NCBI GenBank assembly: GCA_949292785.1
Contig: CASFBK010000004.1
Coordinates: 62,001 to 126,000 of the forward strand
DNA from: an uncultured Eubacteriales bacterium
GTDB lineage: Bacteria; Bacillota; Clostridia; Lachnospirales; Lachnospiraceae
Direction of reading: 5' to 3'
DNA: 64,000 bases
Part shown: positions 1 through 9,763 of the stretch, in pieces
Layout of the letters: each line of letters starts with the position of its first letter
Position numbering within the stretch: the first letter of the stretch is position 1
Position numbers and translations under genes: made by a program
The notes under the pieces: generated by a model
Told to the model about the DNA's origin: nothing
The model's database searches: none
What the model saw: the letters and a program-made list of their open reading frames with translations, nothing else

Positions 1-245
1 GGCGCATCGCCGCTTTCGATATCTTCCAGCATTTTTAAAGCCAGATTGGTAATAGGCGCCCCGGTCTGGCGGCCGGAATGGTGTCCGTGTATAACTTCAA
101 TAGCAGACGCCTGTAAATCTGCCAGGCTGTGAAGAACAATTTCGCATCCCTCACCAAGATAAATGCCAAGTCCCTGAACAACAATTTTCATAGCACGAAA
201 AATCAGTTCATCACTAGCGGTAAGAACAATATCATCATTTTTCAT
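1..245 (-). CDS. YheO-like PAS-domain transcriptional regulator (C-terminus cut by window edge)
   Basis: Only the first 81 or so codons are present; the gene runs off the left edge. The start ATG (minus strand, codon at 243-245) follows a GGATGGGG-like ribosome site. The protein contains a stretch typical of the YheO-like PAS domain: GEGCEIVLHSLADL, then GHHSGRQTGAPITNLAL. In this family the PAS domain precedes a C-terminal helix-turn-helix, which would lie outside the window. It begins 24 bases after the stop of the phospho-beta-glucosidase on the same strand, so the two are probably cotranscribed. A role as local regulator of the sugar or divergent RidA operon is inference. Confidence 0.8.
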   Translation of the reverse strand, partial: MKNDDIVLTASDELIFRAMKIVVQGLGIYLGEGCEIVLHSLADLQASAIEVIHGHHSGRQTGAPITNLALKMLEDIESGDA

Positions 246-269
246 CAAATTTACCCCATCCTATCTGAA

Positions 270-1739
<1,470 letters not shown>

Positions 1740-1807
1740 TCATTCTATAAAGGAAGCATAACATGAAAAAATGAAAAAATCAACAGTAAAATTGTAAAAA
1801 ACAGGGA

Positions 1808-1836
1808 TTGACTGAACAAAATTAATGTGTTATGAT
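1808..1836 (+). promoter_or_regulatory. Sigma-A promoter for the RidA-PTS-aminotransferase operon
   Basis: TTGACT at 1808-1813 and TATGAT at 1831-1836 are separated by 17 bases. The start codon of ridA lies 49 bases downstream, after an AGAGGAGGG ribosome site. The 172-base divergent intergenic region must also hold the promoter of the minus-strand GH1 gene, but I see no equally good match for it. Confidence 0.7.
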
Positions 1837-1884
1837 AAATAAAAATAAAATATTTTTCATTCAAAAACAGAGGAGGGATGAAAG

Positions 1885-2256
1885 ATGAAAATTATTTCAT
1901 CAAAAAATGCACCGGAAGCAATCGGACCGTATTCCCAGGCAATACAGACAGACCGGTACTTGTTTGTTTCCGGTCAGCTTCCAATCAACCCGGAAACCGG
2001 GACAGAGGCAGGACGTGACATTGAAGTTCAGGCTCATCAGGTAATAAGGAACATTCAGGCAATTCTAAAGGAGGCAGGATACGAGTTGACGGATGTGGTA
2101 AAGACAACCTGTTTTTTGAAGAACATGGAGGATTTTGCGACATTCAATAAAGTATATGGGGAATATTTTGTTCAATGTCCGGCACGCAGCTGCGTAGCAG
2201 TAAAGGAAATTCCGAAAAATGTGCTTTGCGAGATGGAAGTAATTGCGTACAGATAG
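1885..2256 (+). CDS. ridA: RidA/YjgF family enamine/imine deaminase
   Basis: A 123-residue RidA-family protein. These trimeric enzymes hydrolyse reactive enamine/imine intermediates released by PLP enzymes to 2-oxoacids and ammonia. The catalytic arginine is R101 in CPARSCVAV, and a conserved C-terminal glutamate lies in CEMEVIAY. The N-terminal SKNAPEAIGPYSQAI is the classic family signature. It is the first gene of a plus-strand operon with a PTS permease and a PLP-dependent aminotransferase. The pairing with the aminotransferase fits a role in clearing its unstable by-products; the presence of a PTS permease between them is unusual. Confidence 0.95.
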   Translation: MKIISSKNAPEAIGPYSQAIQTDRYLFVSGQLPINPETGTEAGRDIEVQAHQVIRNIQAILKEAGYELTDVVKTTCFLKNMEDFATFNKVYGEYFVQCPARSCVAVKEIPKNVLCEMEVIAYR

Positions 2257-2291
2257 GTAGGGAGAAGGGTTTTTATGAAAGGAGAGAATCT

Positions 2292-3695
2292 ATGAAGTAT
2301 ACAGAGACGATTCAGGAAATTATAAAAAATGTAGGTGGGAAAGAAAATATTGAAATAGCAACTCATTGTATGACAAGACTTCGTCTGAACCTGAAAGACA
2401 ATGAAAAAGTGAATGAAGAGGCGTTAAAAGCTCTAAAAGAGGTTATGGGTGTTGTGAATAAAGGAAATCAGACCCAGATTATAATTGGAGCCGCCGTTAA
2501 TGAAATGTATGATGAATTTATCGAATATACGGGACTAAAAGCGGAAGCCGGCATTGAAGAAAATATTGATGACGTAAAGCAGGATTTAAAGAATAAAAAG
2601 GGAAATCTGCTGACCAAGTTTTTTGAAACCATTGCAGGAATCTTTAATCCGATTGTACCTGCACTTGCAGGAGCAGGACTTGTGCGTGCAATTTTGACGA
2701 TTGCAGTAGTGTGTGGACTTGACAATACAGGAAATACTTATACGGTAATCAATACCATTGCGAACGGTATTTTTACCTTCCTTCCCTTTTTACTTGCAGC
2801 CTCTGCGGCAAAGCAGTTTAAAATGGATAAATTTGTTGCCATGACGATTTGTGCAGGCATGATGTCTTCTACATGGGCGTCCCTGATTGCGGAAGGAACC
2901 GAGAGCTTTTCTTTCCTGGGCATTCCGTTTACGGTGGTCAATTATTCCTCTTCCGTATTGCCGATTGTTTTCGCAATATGGTTTGCTTCTTATATAGAAA
3001 AATTTCTGCGCAAATATATTCCGGGAGCACTTAAGATTATTCTGGTGCCATGTTTAACAATCCTGATTGCAACACCGATTTCTCTGATGACAATCGGACC
3101 GTTAGCATCCTGGGGCGGTGACCTTCTGGCAAATGCAGTGACGGTATTATTTGAAAAAGGCGGTGTATTTGCAGGAATTATCTATGGCGGTATTTATAGC
3201 TCTATGGTTGTTCTCGGAATCCAGCATGGAATGGTGCCGGTATTGGTTCAGGGCATTACAGCACAGGGATTTAACTATATTTCTCCGGCAAGCGGTGCGG
3301 CAAATATGGGACAGGCAGGAGCAGCCTTTGGAGTATGGTTGAAATCAAAAAACAGGAAAAATAAAACAATCGCAGCTTCCGCAACGGTTGCAGCTGTCAC
3401 AGGCGTTACAGAACCGGCAATTTATGGTGTAAACTTCAAATATAAGAAACCTTTTCTTGCAGCTGCGATTGGAGGTGCCATTGGAGGTGGATTTGCTTCC
3501 TTCCTGGGACTGAAAGCATATGCAATGGGTGGTCCGTCCTTCTTAAACTTTGCAATGTTTATTGATACGACAGGGACAAATAGCATGAACGTTGTATGGG
3601 TCATGGTTGGATTTGCAATCGCATTTGTTGTAGCGGCTGTACTGACATTCATTATGGGATTTGAAGAGGAGGATGCAGGAAATCGTGAGGGATAA
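2292..3695 (+). CDS. PTS permease, EIIB-EIIC of the glucose/beta-glucoside family, without EIIA
   Basis: A 467-residue membrane protein. The N-terminal EIIB domain (about 1-80) has its phosphocysteine at C26 in ATHCMTRLR. A short linker leads to the multi-pass EIIC domain (about 105-460), which includes the conserved GVTEPAIYGV. It imports and phosphorylates a sugar. No EIIA domain is fused and none is encoded nearby, so phosphate must come from an EIIA elsewhere. I chose the ATG at 2292 because AAGGAGAG precedes it and the EIIB domain begins exactly there; an upstream in-frame ATG at 2175 lies inside ridA. The stop is immediately followed by the aminotransferase start. Confidence 0.92.
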   Translation: MKYTETIQEIIKNVGGKENIEIATHCMTRLRLNLKDNEKVNEEALKALKEVMGVVNKGNQTQIIIGAAVNEMYDEFIEYTGLKAEAGIEENIDDVKQDLKNKKGNLLTKFFETIAGIFNPIVPALAGAGLVRAILTIAVVCGLDNTGNTYTVINTIANGIFTFLPFLLAASAAKQFKMDKFVAMTICAGMMSSTWASLIAEGTESFSFLGIPFTVVNYSSSVLPIVFAIWFASYIEKFLRKYIPGALKIILVPCLTILIATPISLMTIGPLASWGGDLLANAVTVLFEKGGVFAGIIYGGIYSSMVVLGIQHGMVPVLVQGITAQGFNYISPASGAANMGQAGAAFGVWLKSKNRKNKTIAASATVAAVTGVTEPAIYGVNFKYKKPFLAAAIGGAIGGGFASFLGLKAYAMGGPSFLNFAMFIDTTGTNSMNVVWVMVGFAIAFVVAAVLTFIMGFEEEDAGNREG

Positions 3696-3696
3696 G

Positions 3697-4866
3697 ATGA
3701 TTCAGGCATTTCGTGATGCCAATGGAGGTTTATTTTCCAGTGTAGAAAAGGCGGATGTAGGAAATTCCTATCAGGAGCTTGAAAAACAGGGAGTTGCATT
3801 GATGGGCTGGGCGGACCCGTTCATGCCGGACTTTTCCTTGCCGAAAGCGGTAAAAAAAGCAATGCTGGAGGCTGTCGAAGATGCGGCAGCTCCACATTAC
3901 ACGGCGCCCATTGGAAATGCACAGTTAAAAGAGCTGATTGCCAGAAAGCTTTCGGAAAAAAACGGATTATCGGTAGAGCCAGAGAGAAATATTATTATTA
4001 CTCCGGGTTCTGACTCAGGTTTATATTTTGCAATGCTTCCGTTTATAGAGAAAGGAGATGAAGTATTGATTCCCATGCCCTGCTATCCCAATAATGCATT
4101 GAATGTTAGTATTATGGGAGGAAAAGCAGTCCCGGTGCCATTAAAAGAGGAAGAGGGTTTTCAGTTTGGGGAAGAGCAGTTGGAAAAATTTGTGACGGAT
4201 AAAACCAAAATGGTGGTGCTGACCCATCCCAACAATCCCACCACAACAGTATTTCGCAGGGAATCCTTAGAAGCGCTTGCGAGAGTGGTCATAAGACACG
4301 ACCTGATTCTCGTCTGCGACCAGGCATTTGAAGATTTCTGTTTTGAAAATGAAATGATTACGCCGGCTTCATTACCGGGAATGTTTGAAAGAACAGTAAC
4401 GGTGTTTTCCTTTTCAAAAGGAATGGGGCTTAGCGGATTGCGAGTAGGCTATATCGTGTGTTGCGATGAGATTATGGATACCATGTATGCCAATGCGGTT
4501 TCTGTGATTGGCGCGACGCATACGATTTCTCAAATGGCAGTCATAGCGGCAATGAAAGATTGCAGCTTTATGAAGGAATTCGAGTCGGCGTTTGATTACC
4601 GGCGGAAAGCGGCCTTTGAAATACTCAATTCTATTCCGGATGTCAGTATGCAGATGCCGGAATCAGGATTTCTCTGCTGGCTGAATGTCTCTAAGCTGGG
4701 AAACGCAACAGAAATCGCGGAATACCTGTTAAAAACGGCAAAGGTATCGGTCAATGACGGTATCAATTATGGAACTGGCGGAGAAGGACATTTAAGGATA
4801 GTTCTGGGAGTATACCGTGATAATGAAAAAGTAATTGCTGCCTTAGAACGAATAAAAAAGCATTAA
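3697..4866 (+). CDS. PLP-dependent aminotransferase, class I/II (fold type I)
   Basis: A cytoplasmic aminotransferase of about 389 residues. The PLP lysine is K241 in SFSKGMGLSGLRVGY. Other landmarks are the HPNNPTTT segment and VCDQAFEDF, where Asp and Tyr/Phe contact PLP. The stop of the permease and this start are one base apart, so translation is probably coupled. I prefer the ATG at 3697 (GTGAGGG five bases upstream); the ATG at 3673 and a TTG at 3661 are in-frame alternatives overlapping the permease. The substrate is unknown. The operon suggests that the compound imported by the permease carries or acquires an amino group, but this is inference. Confidence 0.88.
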   Translation: MIQAFRDANGGLFSSVEKADVGNSYQELEKQGVALMGWADPFMPDFSLPKAVKKAMLEAVEDAAAPHYTAPIGNAQLKELIARKLSEKNGLSVEPERNIIITPGSDSGLYFAMLPFIEKGDEVLIPMPCYPNNALNVSIMGGKAVPVPLKEEEGFQFGEEQLEKFVTDKTKMVVLTHPNNPTTTVFRRESLEALARVVIRHDLILVCDQAFEDFCFENEMITPASLPGMFERTVTVFSFSKGMGLSGLRVGYIVCCDEIMDTMYANAVSVIGATHTISQMAVIAAMKDCSFMKEFESAFDYRRKAAFEILNSIPDVSMQMPESGFLCWLNVSKLGNATEIAEYLLKTAKVSVNDGINYGTGGEGHLRIVLGVYRDNEKVIAALERIKKH

Positions 4867-4876
4867 TAGAATATAA

Positions 4877-4895
4877 AAGAAAGAAATCTTTCTTC
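4877..4895. terminator. Possible weak bidirectional terminator between convergent genes
   Basis: A short AT-rich hairpin (AAGAAAGA and TCTTTCTT arms) lies between the convergent aminotransferase and methyltransferase genes. The stem is weak and has no long T run, so this is tentative. Confidence 0.3.
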
Positions 4896-4906
4896 AATAT
4901 ATTGGA

Positions 4907-5644
4907 TTAATACCCATAAATATCATAAATCTCATCTGTATAAATCCCCGGTTCCTGATAAACAATCAGGGGTTTTTCCACAGTGATGCGAGGTTTTCCA
5001 CCACGAAGTCCTTCGATAAGCACCATATTAGGTTCTTCATCTACAAAAGGATAGACCAGACGCATCCGCTTTGGCTCTAATCCATACTGGTGCATCAGGC
5101 ACATAATTTCTGACAGCCGAAAGGGGCGGTGTACCATATAAAAACGCCCCTGAGGCTTTAAAAGTCTGGCACTTTCCCGAATCACATCTTCCAGAGTACA
5201 AAGTATCTCATGGCGGGCGATTGCCTTAGCCTCATTGGGATTGGTAAGTCCGTGCTGCCCTGTCATATAAGGGGGATTGGTGGTTACCACATGAAAAGAA
5301 GATGCTCCAAATTGGCTGGAAGCATCTTTTATATTTCCTATTTCAATGTTAATCTTATGTTCCAAATGGTTATATGCTACACTGCGTCTTGCCATGTCGG
5401 CGCTTTCCGGCTGAATCTCCAGTCCGGTAAAGTGCTCTCCCTTCGTCTTGGCTTCTAATAAAATGGGAATAATCCCGGTTCCTGTGCCAAGGTCAATGGC
5501 AGTTTCCCCCGGCTTTACATTAGCAAAGCCGGAAAGAAGTACCGCATCCATGCCAAAACAGAACCTGGCAGGACTTTGTATAATATAATAACCGTTACGG
5601 TGAAGCTCGTCTAAGCGTTCCCCTTCTAATAAATCTACTGACAT
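4907..5644 (-). CDS. trmN: tRNA1(Val) (adenine(37)-N6)-methyltransferase family protein
   Basis: A 245-residue SAM-dependent N6-adenine methyltransferase of the TrmN6/YfiC (YabB in Bacillus) type. The SAM-binding motif is AIDLGTGTGIIPILL (residues about 48-62), and the catalytic NPPY lies in VVTTNPPYMTG. It would methylate A37 in a tRNA anticodon loop. It is the last gene of a minus-strand block (guanylate-kinase-like, yaaR, holB, ricT, trmN), the same order seen in Firmicutes such as Bacillus, although yabA is missing between ricT and trmN here. The start has a GGAGTT-type ribosome site just upstream. Confidence 0.9.
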   Translation of the reverse strand: MSVDLLEGERLDELHRNGYYIIQSPARFCFGMDAVLLSGFANVKPGETAIDLGTGTGIIPILLEAKTKGEHFTGLEIQPESADMARRSVAYNHLEHKINIEIGNIKDASSQFGASSFHVVTTNPPYMTGQHGLTNPNEAKAIARHEILCTLEDVIRESARLLKPQGRFYMVHRPFRLSEIMCLMHQYGLEPKRMRLVYPFVDEEPNMVLIEGLRGGKPRITVEKPLIVYQEPGIYTDEIYDIYGY

Positions 5645-5713
5645 GAGAACTCCTTTTCGTAATTTATGCGAAAATGGTGCATCAGACTTGTATGGATAGC
5701 AATTCCGATGGTC

Positions 5714-6622
5714 TTACTTTGTATCGTCAAGTTTAGAACCGCCCTTATCTTCTAAAGCAGACAATTCCTTTAATTCTTCCTGTGAAAGCTTGACATTGTC
5801 GCGTTTCCGCTTTGGTTTGAAACGGAGCTGGTCTACCTTATATTCACGAATTTCTTTTTCATCGTCAATTTCCACAACCACCTTTACGGTCTGGCGCAAA
5901 ACACTTACGCTTTGCACTTCGCCTTTTAGACGGTCATCTGTGGTAACATAGTCTCCTACGTTTGGAAGACGTCCGTTCAGATATTCATAGGTCTCTTCTT
6001 CGTTCTTTAAACAACACATCAATCTGCCGCAGACACCGGAAATCTTAGCCGGATTCAGAGAAAGATTCTGCTCCTTTGCCATCTTGATAGATACCGGTGC
6101 AAATTCTGACAAAAAGGTGTGACAGCATAGAGGTCGTCCACAAATACCAATGCCGCCTAAAATCTTGGTTTCATCGCGGACTCCAATCTGGCGCAGCTCA
6201 ATACGGGTACGAAATACGGCGGCTAAGTCCTTTACCAGTTCACGGAAGTCAATACGTCCGTCTGCAGTAAAGTAGAATAAGAGCTTGTTGTTATCAAAGG
6301 TATATTCTGCATCCACTAATTTCATTTCCAACTGGTGTTTTTGAATTTTTTCCAGACAGATTTTAAAAGCATCTTTTTCCTTTTCACGATTTTTTGCTTC
6401 TGTCTTTTCATCCTCTTCTGTGGCAATACGAATCACCGGCTTCAAAGGCTGGATGACATGTTCCTCATCCACATCTCTTGGAGCAATGATGACAGTTCCG
6501 AATTCCACGCCACGCGCAGTTTCGACAATAACGTGGCTGCCGGTGGTCAGGTCAAATTTTTGTGGGTCAAAGTAATAGATTTTTCCGGCAGTACGGAATC
6601 TGACTCCAACTACTTTTATCAT
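5714..6622 (-). CDS. ricT: PSP1-domain protein RicT (YaaT)
   Basis: A 302-residue PSP1 C-terminal domain protein. In Bacillus, RicT acts with RicA and RicF in a complex that carries [4Fe-4S] clusters and stimulates RNase Y-dependent mRNA maturation. Visible landmarks are the cysteine-rich GICGRPLCC and GVCGRLMCC segments, which hold the cluster ligands, and the PSP1 core around residues 60-200. The C-terminus is charged and probably disordered. It follows holB by 3 bases, consistent with translational coupling. Confidence 0.93.
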   Translation of the reverse strand: MIKVVGVRFRTAGKIYYFDPQKFDLTTGSHVIVETARGVEFGTVIIAPRDVDEEHVIQPLKPVIRIATEEDEKTEAKNREKEKDAFKICLEKIQKHQLEMKLVDAEYTFDNNKLLFYFTADGRIDFRELVKDLAAVFRTRIELRQIGVRDETKILGGIGICGRPLCCHTFLSEFAPVSIKMAKEQNLSLNPAKISGVCGRLMCCLKNEEETYEYLNGRLPNVGDYVTTDDRLKGEVQSVSVLRQTVKVVVEIDDEKEIREYKVDQLRFKPKRKRDNVKLSQEELKELSALEDKGGSKLDDTK

Positions 6623-6625
6623 GTT

Positions 6626-7615
6626 TTAATTCTCCTTTATGGTCAGCAGTAACAGTTCCATCACAAGGTCAAAGTTGACGTTTGCATTAAGACGCCGCTT
6701 TGCCTTATCCAGAGCGGCAATCATCGTCTCGATTCCGTTATAGGAACTCTTACTTGCCTGCATTTTTATATCATATACCTCATCCTTAAAGATAAGGGAG
6801 TTTACATCTGAAGTTGCTTTATATAGCAGTACATCACGAAACCAGATGGTCATGATGTCAAAATAATCGTTGATGGAAAGCTTGTATTCGCTGATATGCT
6901 TCACGGCCTCCATCATTTCGTAAAGTTCGATATCTTTTATCCGCTTCAAGAGCTGAATCGCGGAATCTTTTATCTCGTTAAAATCCTCAGAGCCAGCCAG
7001 CTGGATTGCTTTTCCAACGTTGCCCTGGGCAAAAGCAGTACAAATGTCTGCCTTATAGTCAGGTATCTGACATTCTTTCATCAGGTACTCACGAATTACA
7101 TCATCCGGAACCACTTTTAAGTTCAGGGTAATGCATCTGGAAAGTATCGTTGGCAGAAAAGAATCTGCATTGGTGGTAAGAAGCAGAATAACAGCATAAG
7201 CGGGCGGTTCTTCAATGGTCTTTAGAAGTGCGTTTTGTGCCTGCTGGTTCATTTTTTCCGCTTCGTCAATAATATAGATTTTGTAAGGGGAAGCATAAGG
7301 CTTTACCGCTACATCATTGTTAATCTGGGTACGAATGTCATCTACAGAAATGGTATTGGGCTTTTCATGCCGGAGATAAATAATATCCGGCTGGTTGCCG
7401 GACAATGCCTGCTTGCAGGAATGACATTCCATACATCCATCCGTACCGTGCCTCTCACACTGCAGCGCCATGGCAAAGCTCTTTGCCAGCATCATTTTGC
7501 CGGACTTTTCCGGTCCATTGAAAATATAAGCGTGGCTTACCTTATCCATGGTAATGGCATTCTGTAAATGTTCAATTATCTGTTGGTGTCCAATAATGCT
7601 TGAAAATCCAGCCAT
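6626..7615 (-). CDS. holB: DNA polymerase III subunit delta'
   Basis: A 329-residue clamp-loader subunit. The P-loop position reads GPEKSGKMML, the usual degenerate form, and the zinc site is built by the cysteines of CERHGTDGCMECHSC. The SRC sensor motif is present in LPTILSRC, along with IIDEAEKMN. With DnaX and delta it opens and loads the beta clamp on DNA. The position between yaaR and ricT is the conserved Firmicute arrangement. The start has a clear AGGAATTA-type site. Confidence 0.93.
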   Translation of the reverse strand: MAGFSSIIGHQQIIEHLQNAITMDKVSHAYIFNGPEKSGKMMLAKSFAMALQCERHGTDGCMECHSCKQALSGNQPDIIYLRHEKPNTISVDDIRTQINNDVAVKPYASPYKIYIIDEAEKMNQQAQNALLKTIEEPPAYAVILLLTTNADSFLPTILSRCITLNLKVVPDDVIREYLMKECQIPDYKADICTAFAQGNVGKAIQLAGSEDFNEIKDSAIQLLKRIKDIELYEMMEAVKHISEYKLSINDYFDIMTIWFRDVLLYKATSDVNSLIFKDEVYDIKMQASKSSYNGIETMIAALDKAKRRLNANVNFDLVMELLLLTIKEN

Positions 7616-7638
7616 ATTAATTCCTCATTTCTATTGGG

Positions 7639-8079
7639 TTAGGTGGAAACATCCAAAAGGAGTCCCCGAATCTCGCCAATTTTACTTAAAATGGTGAGAT
7701 GGTCTTTTTCATCCTTGACCAGTTCACTGGCGAGGTCATCCAAATTTTTGTCAACCAGCTTTACAATGCCATAGACACGATGGCGTCCACGGCGGTCTAA
7801 AAAGTTTTCTCTGGAAAACTTATGAGAACGATTGACGACCTCATTTAAAAAGTCCTTGACCAGTTCACGGTATTTCTTCATATCGCGGATATCCATGTGC
7901 TCCGCTAACTTCTCTCCCTGTGTCGTGATATCCTCCATCAGTCCATTAAGCTTTTCCTGCAGTTCAGCCTCTTCAATGTGACTTGCAAGGGTAAACTTAA
8001 AAGTACCGTCACTTTTTTCTACTGTCTGGGAAGTATCTACCTGAGCGGTGGTAGTTACCTGATTTACTTTGATATCCAT
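7639..8079 (-). CDS. yaaR: YaaR family protein (DUF327)
   Basis: A 146-residue helical DUF327 protein of unknown biochemical function. It is conserved in Firmicutes immediately upstream of holB, as here, where 23 bases separate the two genes. The N-terminal 20 residues look disordered, and the body (about 40-146) is predicted helical, with the typical [19 protein letters not shown] stretch. Its function cannot be stated beyond this context. Confidence 0.88.
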   Translation of the reverse strand: MDIKVNQVTTTAQVDTSQTVEKSDGTFKFTLASHIEEAELQEKLNGLMEDITTQGEKLAEHMDIRDMKKYRELVKDFLNEVVNRSHKFSRENFLDRRGRHRVYGIVKLVDKNLDDLASELVKDEKDHLTILSKIGEIRGLLLDVST

Positions 8080-8095
8080 GGAGTCACCTGCCTTT

Positions 8096-8719
8096 CTACT
8101 TATTTATATTATCGGCTTTTTCCTGGGAAAAACAAAGAATATTTTTGATATATGTAATCAATTCCTTCAGGCAATCATCTAAATTATTATTGTGAAAAAC
8201 ATCAGTGATTCCCGCCTGGGTAAGCTTTTCCGAAGAAAAATCAGCCTCATCCGCCAGAAAACGGCGGCACAGTTCTGCATATTTGGGTTCCTGCTGAAGA
8301 CGTTCCCGGTTGAGAGCGCGTTGCAGGCGCTCCCCGGCATCCACTTCAATGTAGAGAGGAACCAGTTTGTCACTGCCAAAGTATGCCCGAAGCTTCTGAA
8401 AAGATTCCAGTGTTCCAATGACCAGATAGTCGTTTTTTAAAAGGTCAATCTGATGGTCGTTGACGGTAAAATATTTCCAGATACCATGTACGGTATGATA
8501 GGCGCGCAGCTCAATAATTTTGTTTTCCAGTTCCAAAACTGCTAATTGTTTTTCTGTTAAAAAGTAATATTCCACACCATCTGTCTCGCCGTCACGAATG
8601 GGGCGCGTGGTGTAGGAAACTAAGGTCTTTAAGGGCAGGGAGCCTTCTGATAAAATACGTTTATATAATGTGTCTTTTCCGCAAGAACTTTTTCCGATTA
8701 AACAAAATATTTTTCCCAT
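8096..8719 (-). CDS. Guanylate kinase-like P-loop protein
   Basis: A 207-residue protein related to guanylate kinase (GMP + ATP to GDP + ADP). The nucleotide loop is [10 protein letters not shown], where the usual Ser/Thr after the P-loop lysine is Asp. The GMP-binding side shows [19 protein letters not shown], close to the canonical sequence. The region after residue 75 is diverged, with [11 protein letters not shown] replacing the usual YGT segment. It occupies the place held by thymidylate kinase (tmk) in the Bacillus operon, upstream of yaaR. It may be a diverged paralogue rather than the housekeeping Gmk. Confidence 0.75.
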   Translation of the reverse strand: MGKIFCLIGKSSCGKDTLYKRILSEGSLPLKTLVSYTTRPIRDGETDGVEYYFLTEKQLAVLELENKIIELRAYHTVHGIWKYFTVNDHQIDLLKNDYLVIGTLESFQKLRAYFGSDKLVPLYIEVDAGERLQRALNRERLQQEPKYAELCRRFLADEADFSSEKLTQAGITDVFHNNNLDDCLKELITYIKNILCFSQEKADNINK

Positions 8720-8771
8720 ATTAATTCCTTAAAAAATTGATATATATGAAATGCTATAATGCGGTATAATG

Positions 8772-8834
8772 TACCATATTGCATGATAACCCCATTCAGA
8801 CAACAGTATACCATAATTGCTTTACAATATGGTA
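8772..8834. promoter_or_regulatory. Palindromic half-site cluster in a divergent promoter region
   Basis: Between the divergent guanylate-kinase-like and HAD genes, TACCATATTG (8772-8781) and TACCATAATTG (8809-8819) face CAATATGGTA (8825-8834). The last two form an inverted repeat around a 5-base spacer. TATAAT-like boxes occur on the plus strand at about 8753-8770 and at 8870-8875. The arrangement looks like an operator for a dimeric repressor, but no local regulator is evident. Confidence 0.45.
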
Positions 8835-8906
8835 TGGAAACTATGCTTATGTGGGCAGCATAATATTAGTATAATATAAGAAGCGCAATTTTACAAGGAG
8901 AGCAGG

Positions 8907-9623
8907 ATGAAAGATTATAAAAATTACATATTTGACTTATATGGAACGCTGGTAGATATTCATACGGAGGAGGGCATACCTAAGCTGTGGGAAAAATTAT
9001 CATTTTTCTATGGTTTTTATGGTGCAATATACCAGCCGGAGGAGTTGCAGGAAAGCTATCTTGCCTTAGTGGTCCAGGAGGAAAACAGTTATGCTCATGA
9101 AGCATATCCTGAGATAGAACTGGAATATGTATTTCAGAAGTTATTTGAGAAAAAGGGCGTAAAGGCGGATATGGAGTTGTCCGTGCATGCCGGACAGTTT
9201 TTCCGAATTTTGTCTACGGAATATGTGAAGGTATATGAAGGAACCAAGGAAATGTTGGAAAATCTGCATAAGAAAGGAAAGAAAGTATATCTGTTGTCCA
9301 ATGCCCAGGAGATATTTACTTCTTATGAGCTGCGTTTTCTGGGGCTGACAGATTATTTTGATGATATTTTTATTTCTTCCAGCTGTCAGTGTAAAAAGCC
9401 GGATACGAAGTTTTACCGGATGCTGATGGACAAGCATAACCTTAAAATCGAAGAATGTCTGATGATTGGAAATGATAATACCACAGATATTGCAGGTGCA
9501 AAAGAGCTTGGTATGGATTCTCTCTATATTCATTCGAATCTGTCGCCGGAACTTAAGGGAGAGCCGGACAGCACCTATTTTCTGGAAGAAATGGATATGA
9601 AAAAACTAATGGAAATGTTATAA
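8907..9623 (+). CDS. HAD family hydrolase (subfamily IA, YjjG/phosphoglycolate phosphatase-like)
   Basis: A 238-residue cytoplasmic HAD phosphatase. Motif I is FDLYGTLVD (D10 nucleophile, with Tyr instead of the second Asp). Motif II is LLSNAQE, motif III is the Lys in CKKPD, and motif IV is GNDNTTDIAGA. The helical cap lies between residues 18 and 95. The Tyr at the general-acid position (DLYGT) is unusual; many DxDGT members have a second Asp there, so catalysis may differ. The start has a strong AAGGAGAG site. It stands alone, followed by the nickel/cobalt transporter operon. The substrate is unknown. Confidence 0.88.
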   Translation: MKDYKNYIFDLYGTLVDIHTEEGIPKLWEKLSFFYGFYGAIYQPEELQESYLALVVQEENSYAHEAYPEIELEYVFQKLFEKKGVKADMELSVHAGQFFRILSTEYVKVYEGTKEMLENLHKKGKKVYLLSNAQEIFTSYELRFLGLTDYFDDIFISSSCQCKKPDTKFYRMLMDKHNLKIEECLMIGNDNTTDIAGAKELGMDSLYIHSNLSPELKGEPDSTYFLEEMDMKKLMEML

Positions 9624-9683
9624 ATATTCATTAAAAATAAAAAACAACCCCCGGTAGGGCTTAAATTATAAAAATTCATGTGC

Positions 9684-9724
9684 TATAGTAGCGTTATCTT
9701 AAGTAAAAAGTAAGATAGCGCTAC
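9684..9724 (+). promoter_or_regulatory. cbiM promoter -10 with overlapping 14-base inverted repeat
   Basis: An extended -10 (TGTGCTATAGT, core TATAGT at 9684-9689) runs straight into an inverted repeat: GTAGCGTTATCTTA at 9688-9701 and TAAGATAGCGCTAC at 9711-9724, around a 9-base A-rich loop. The only mismatch in the stem would be a G-T wobble. The overlap with the likely transcription start fits a metal-responsive repressor operator, for example one of NikR type. A 5' leader hairpin is the alternative. No T run follows, so it is a poor intrinsic terminator. Confidence 0.55.
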
Positions 9725-9763
9725 TTGCTTTTTGAGAAAATGACAGAAGAGGAGGTTTTGTTT

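Noticed and set aside
9624-9763. Cobalamin or NiCo riboswitch before cbiM
   Set aside because: The 140-base leader lacks the conserved cores of these riboswitches; the only clear structure is the 14-base inverted repeat at the promoter.
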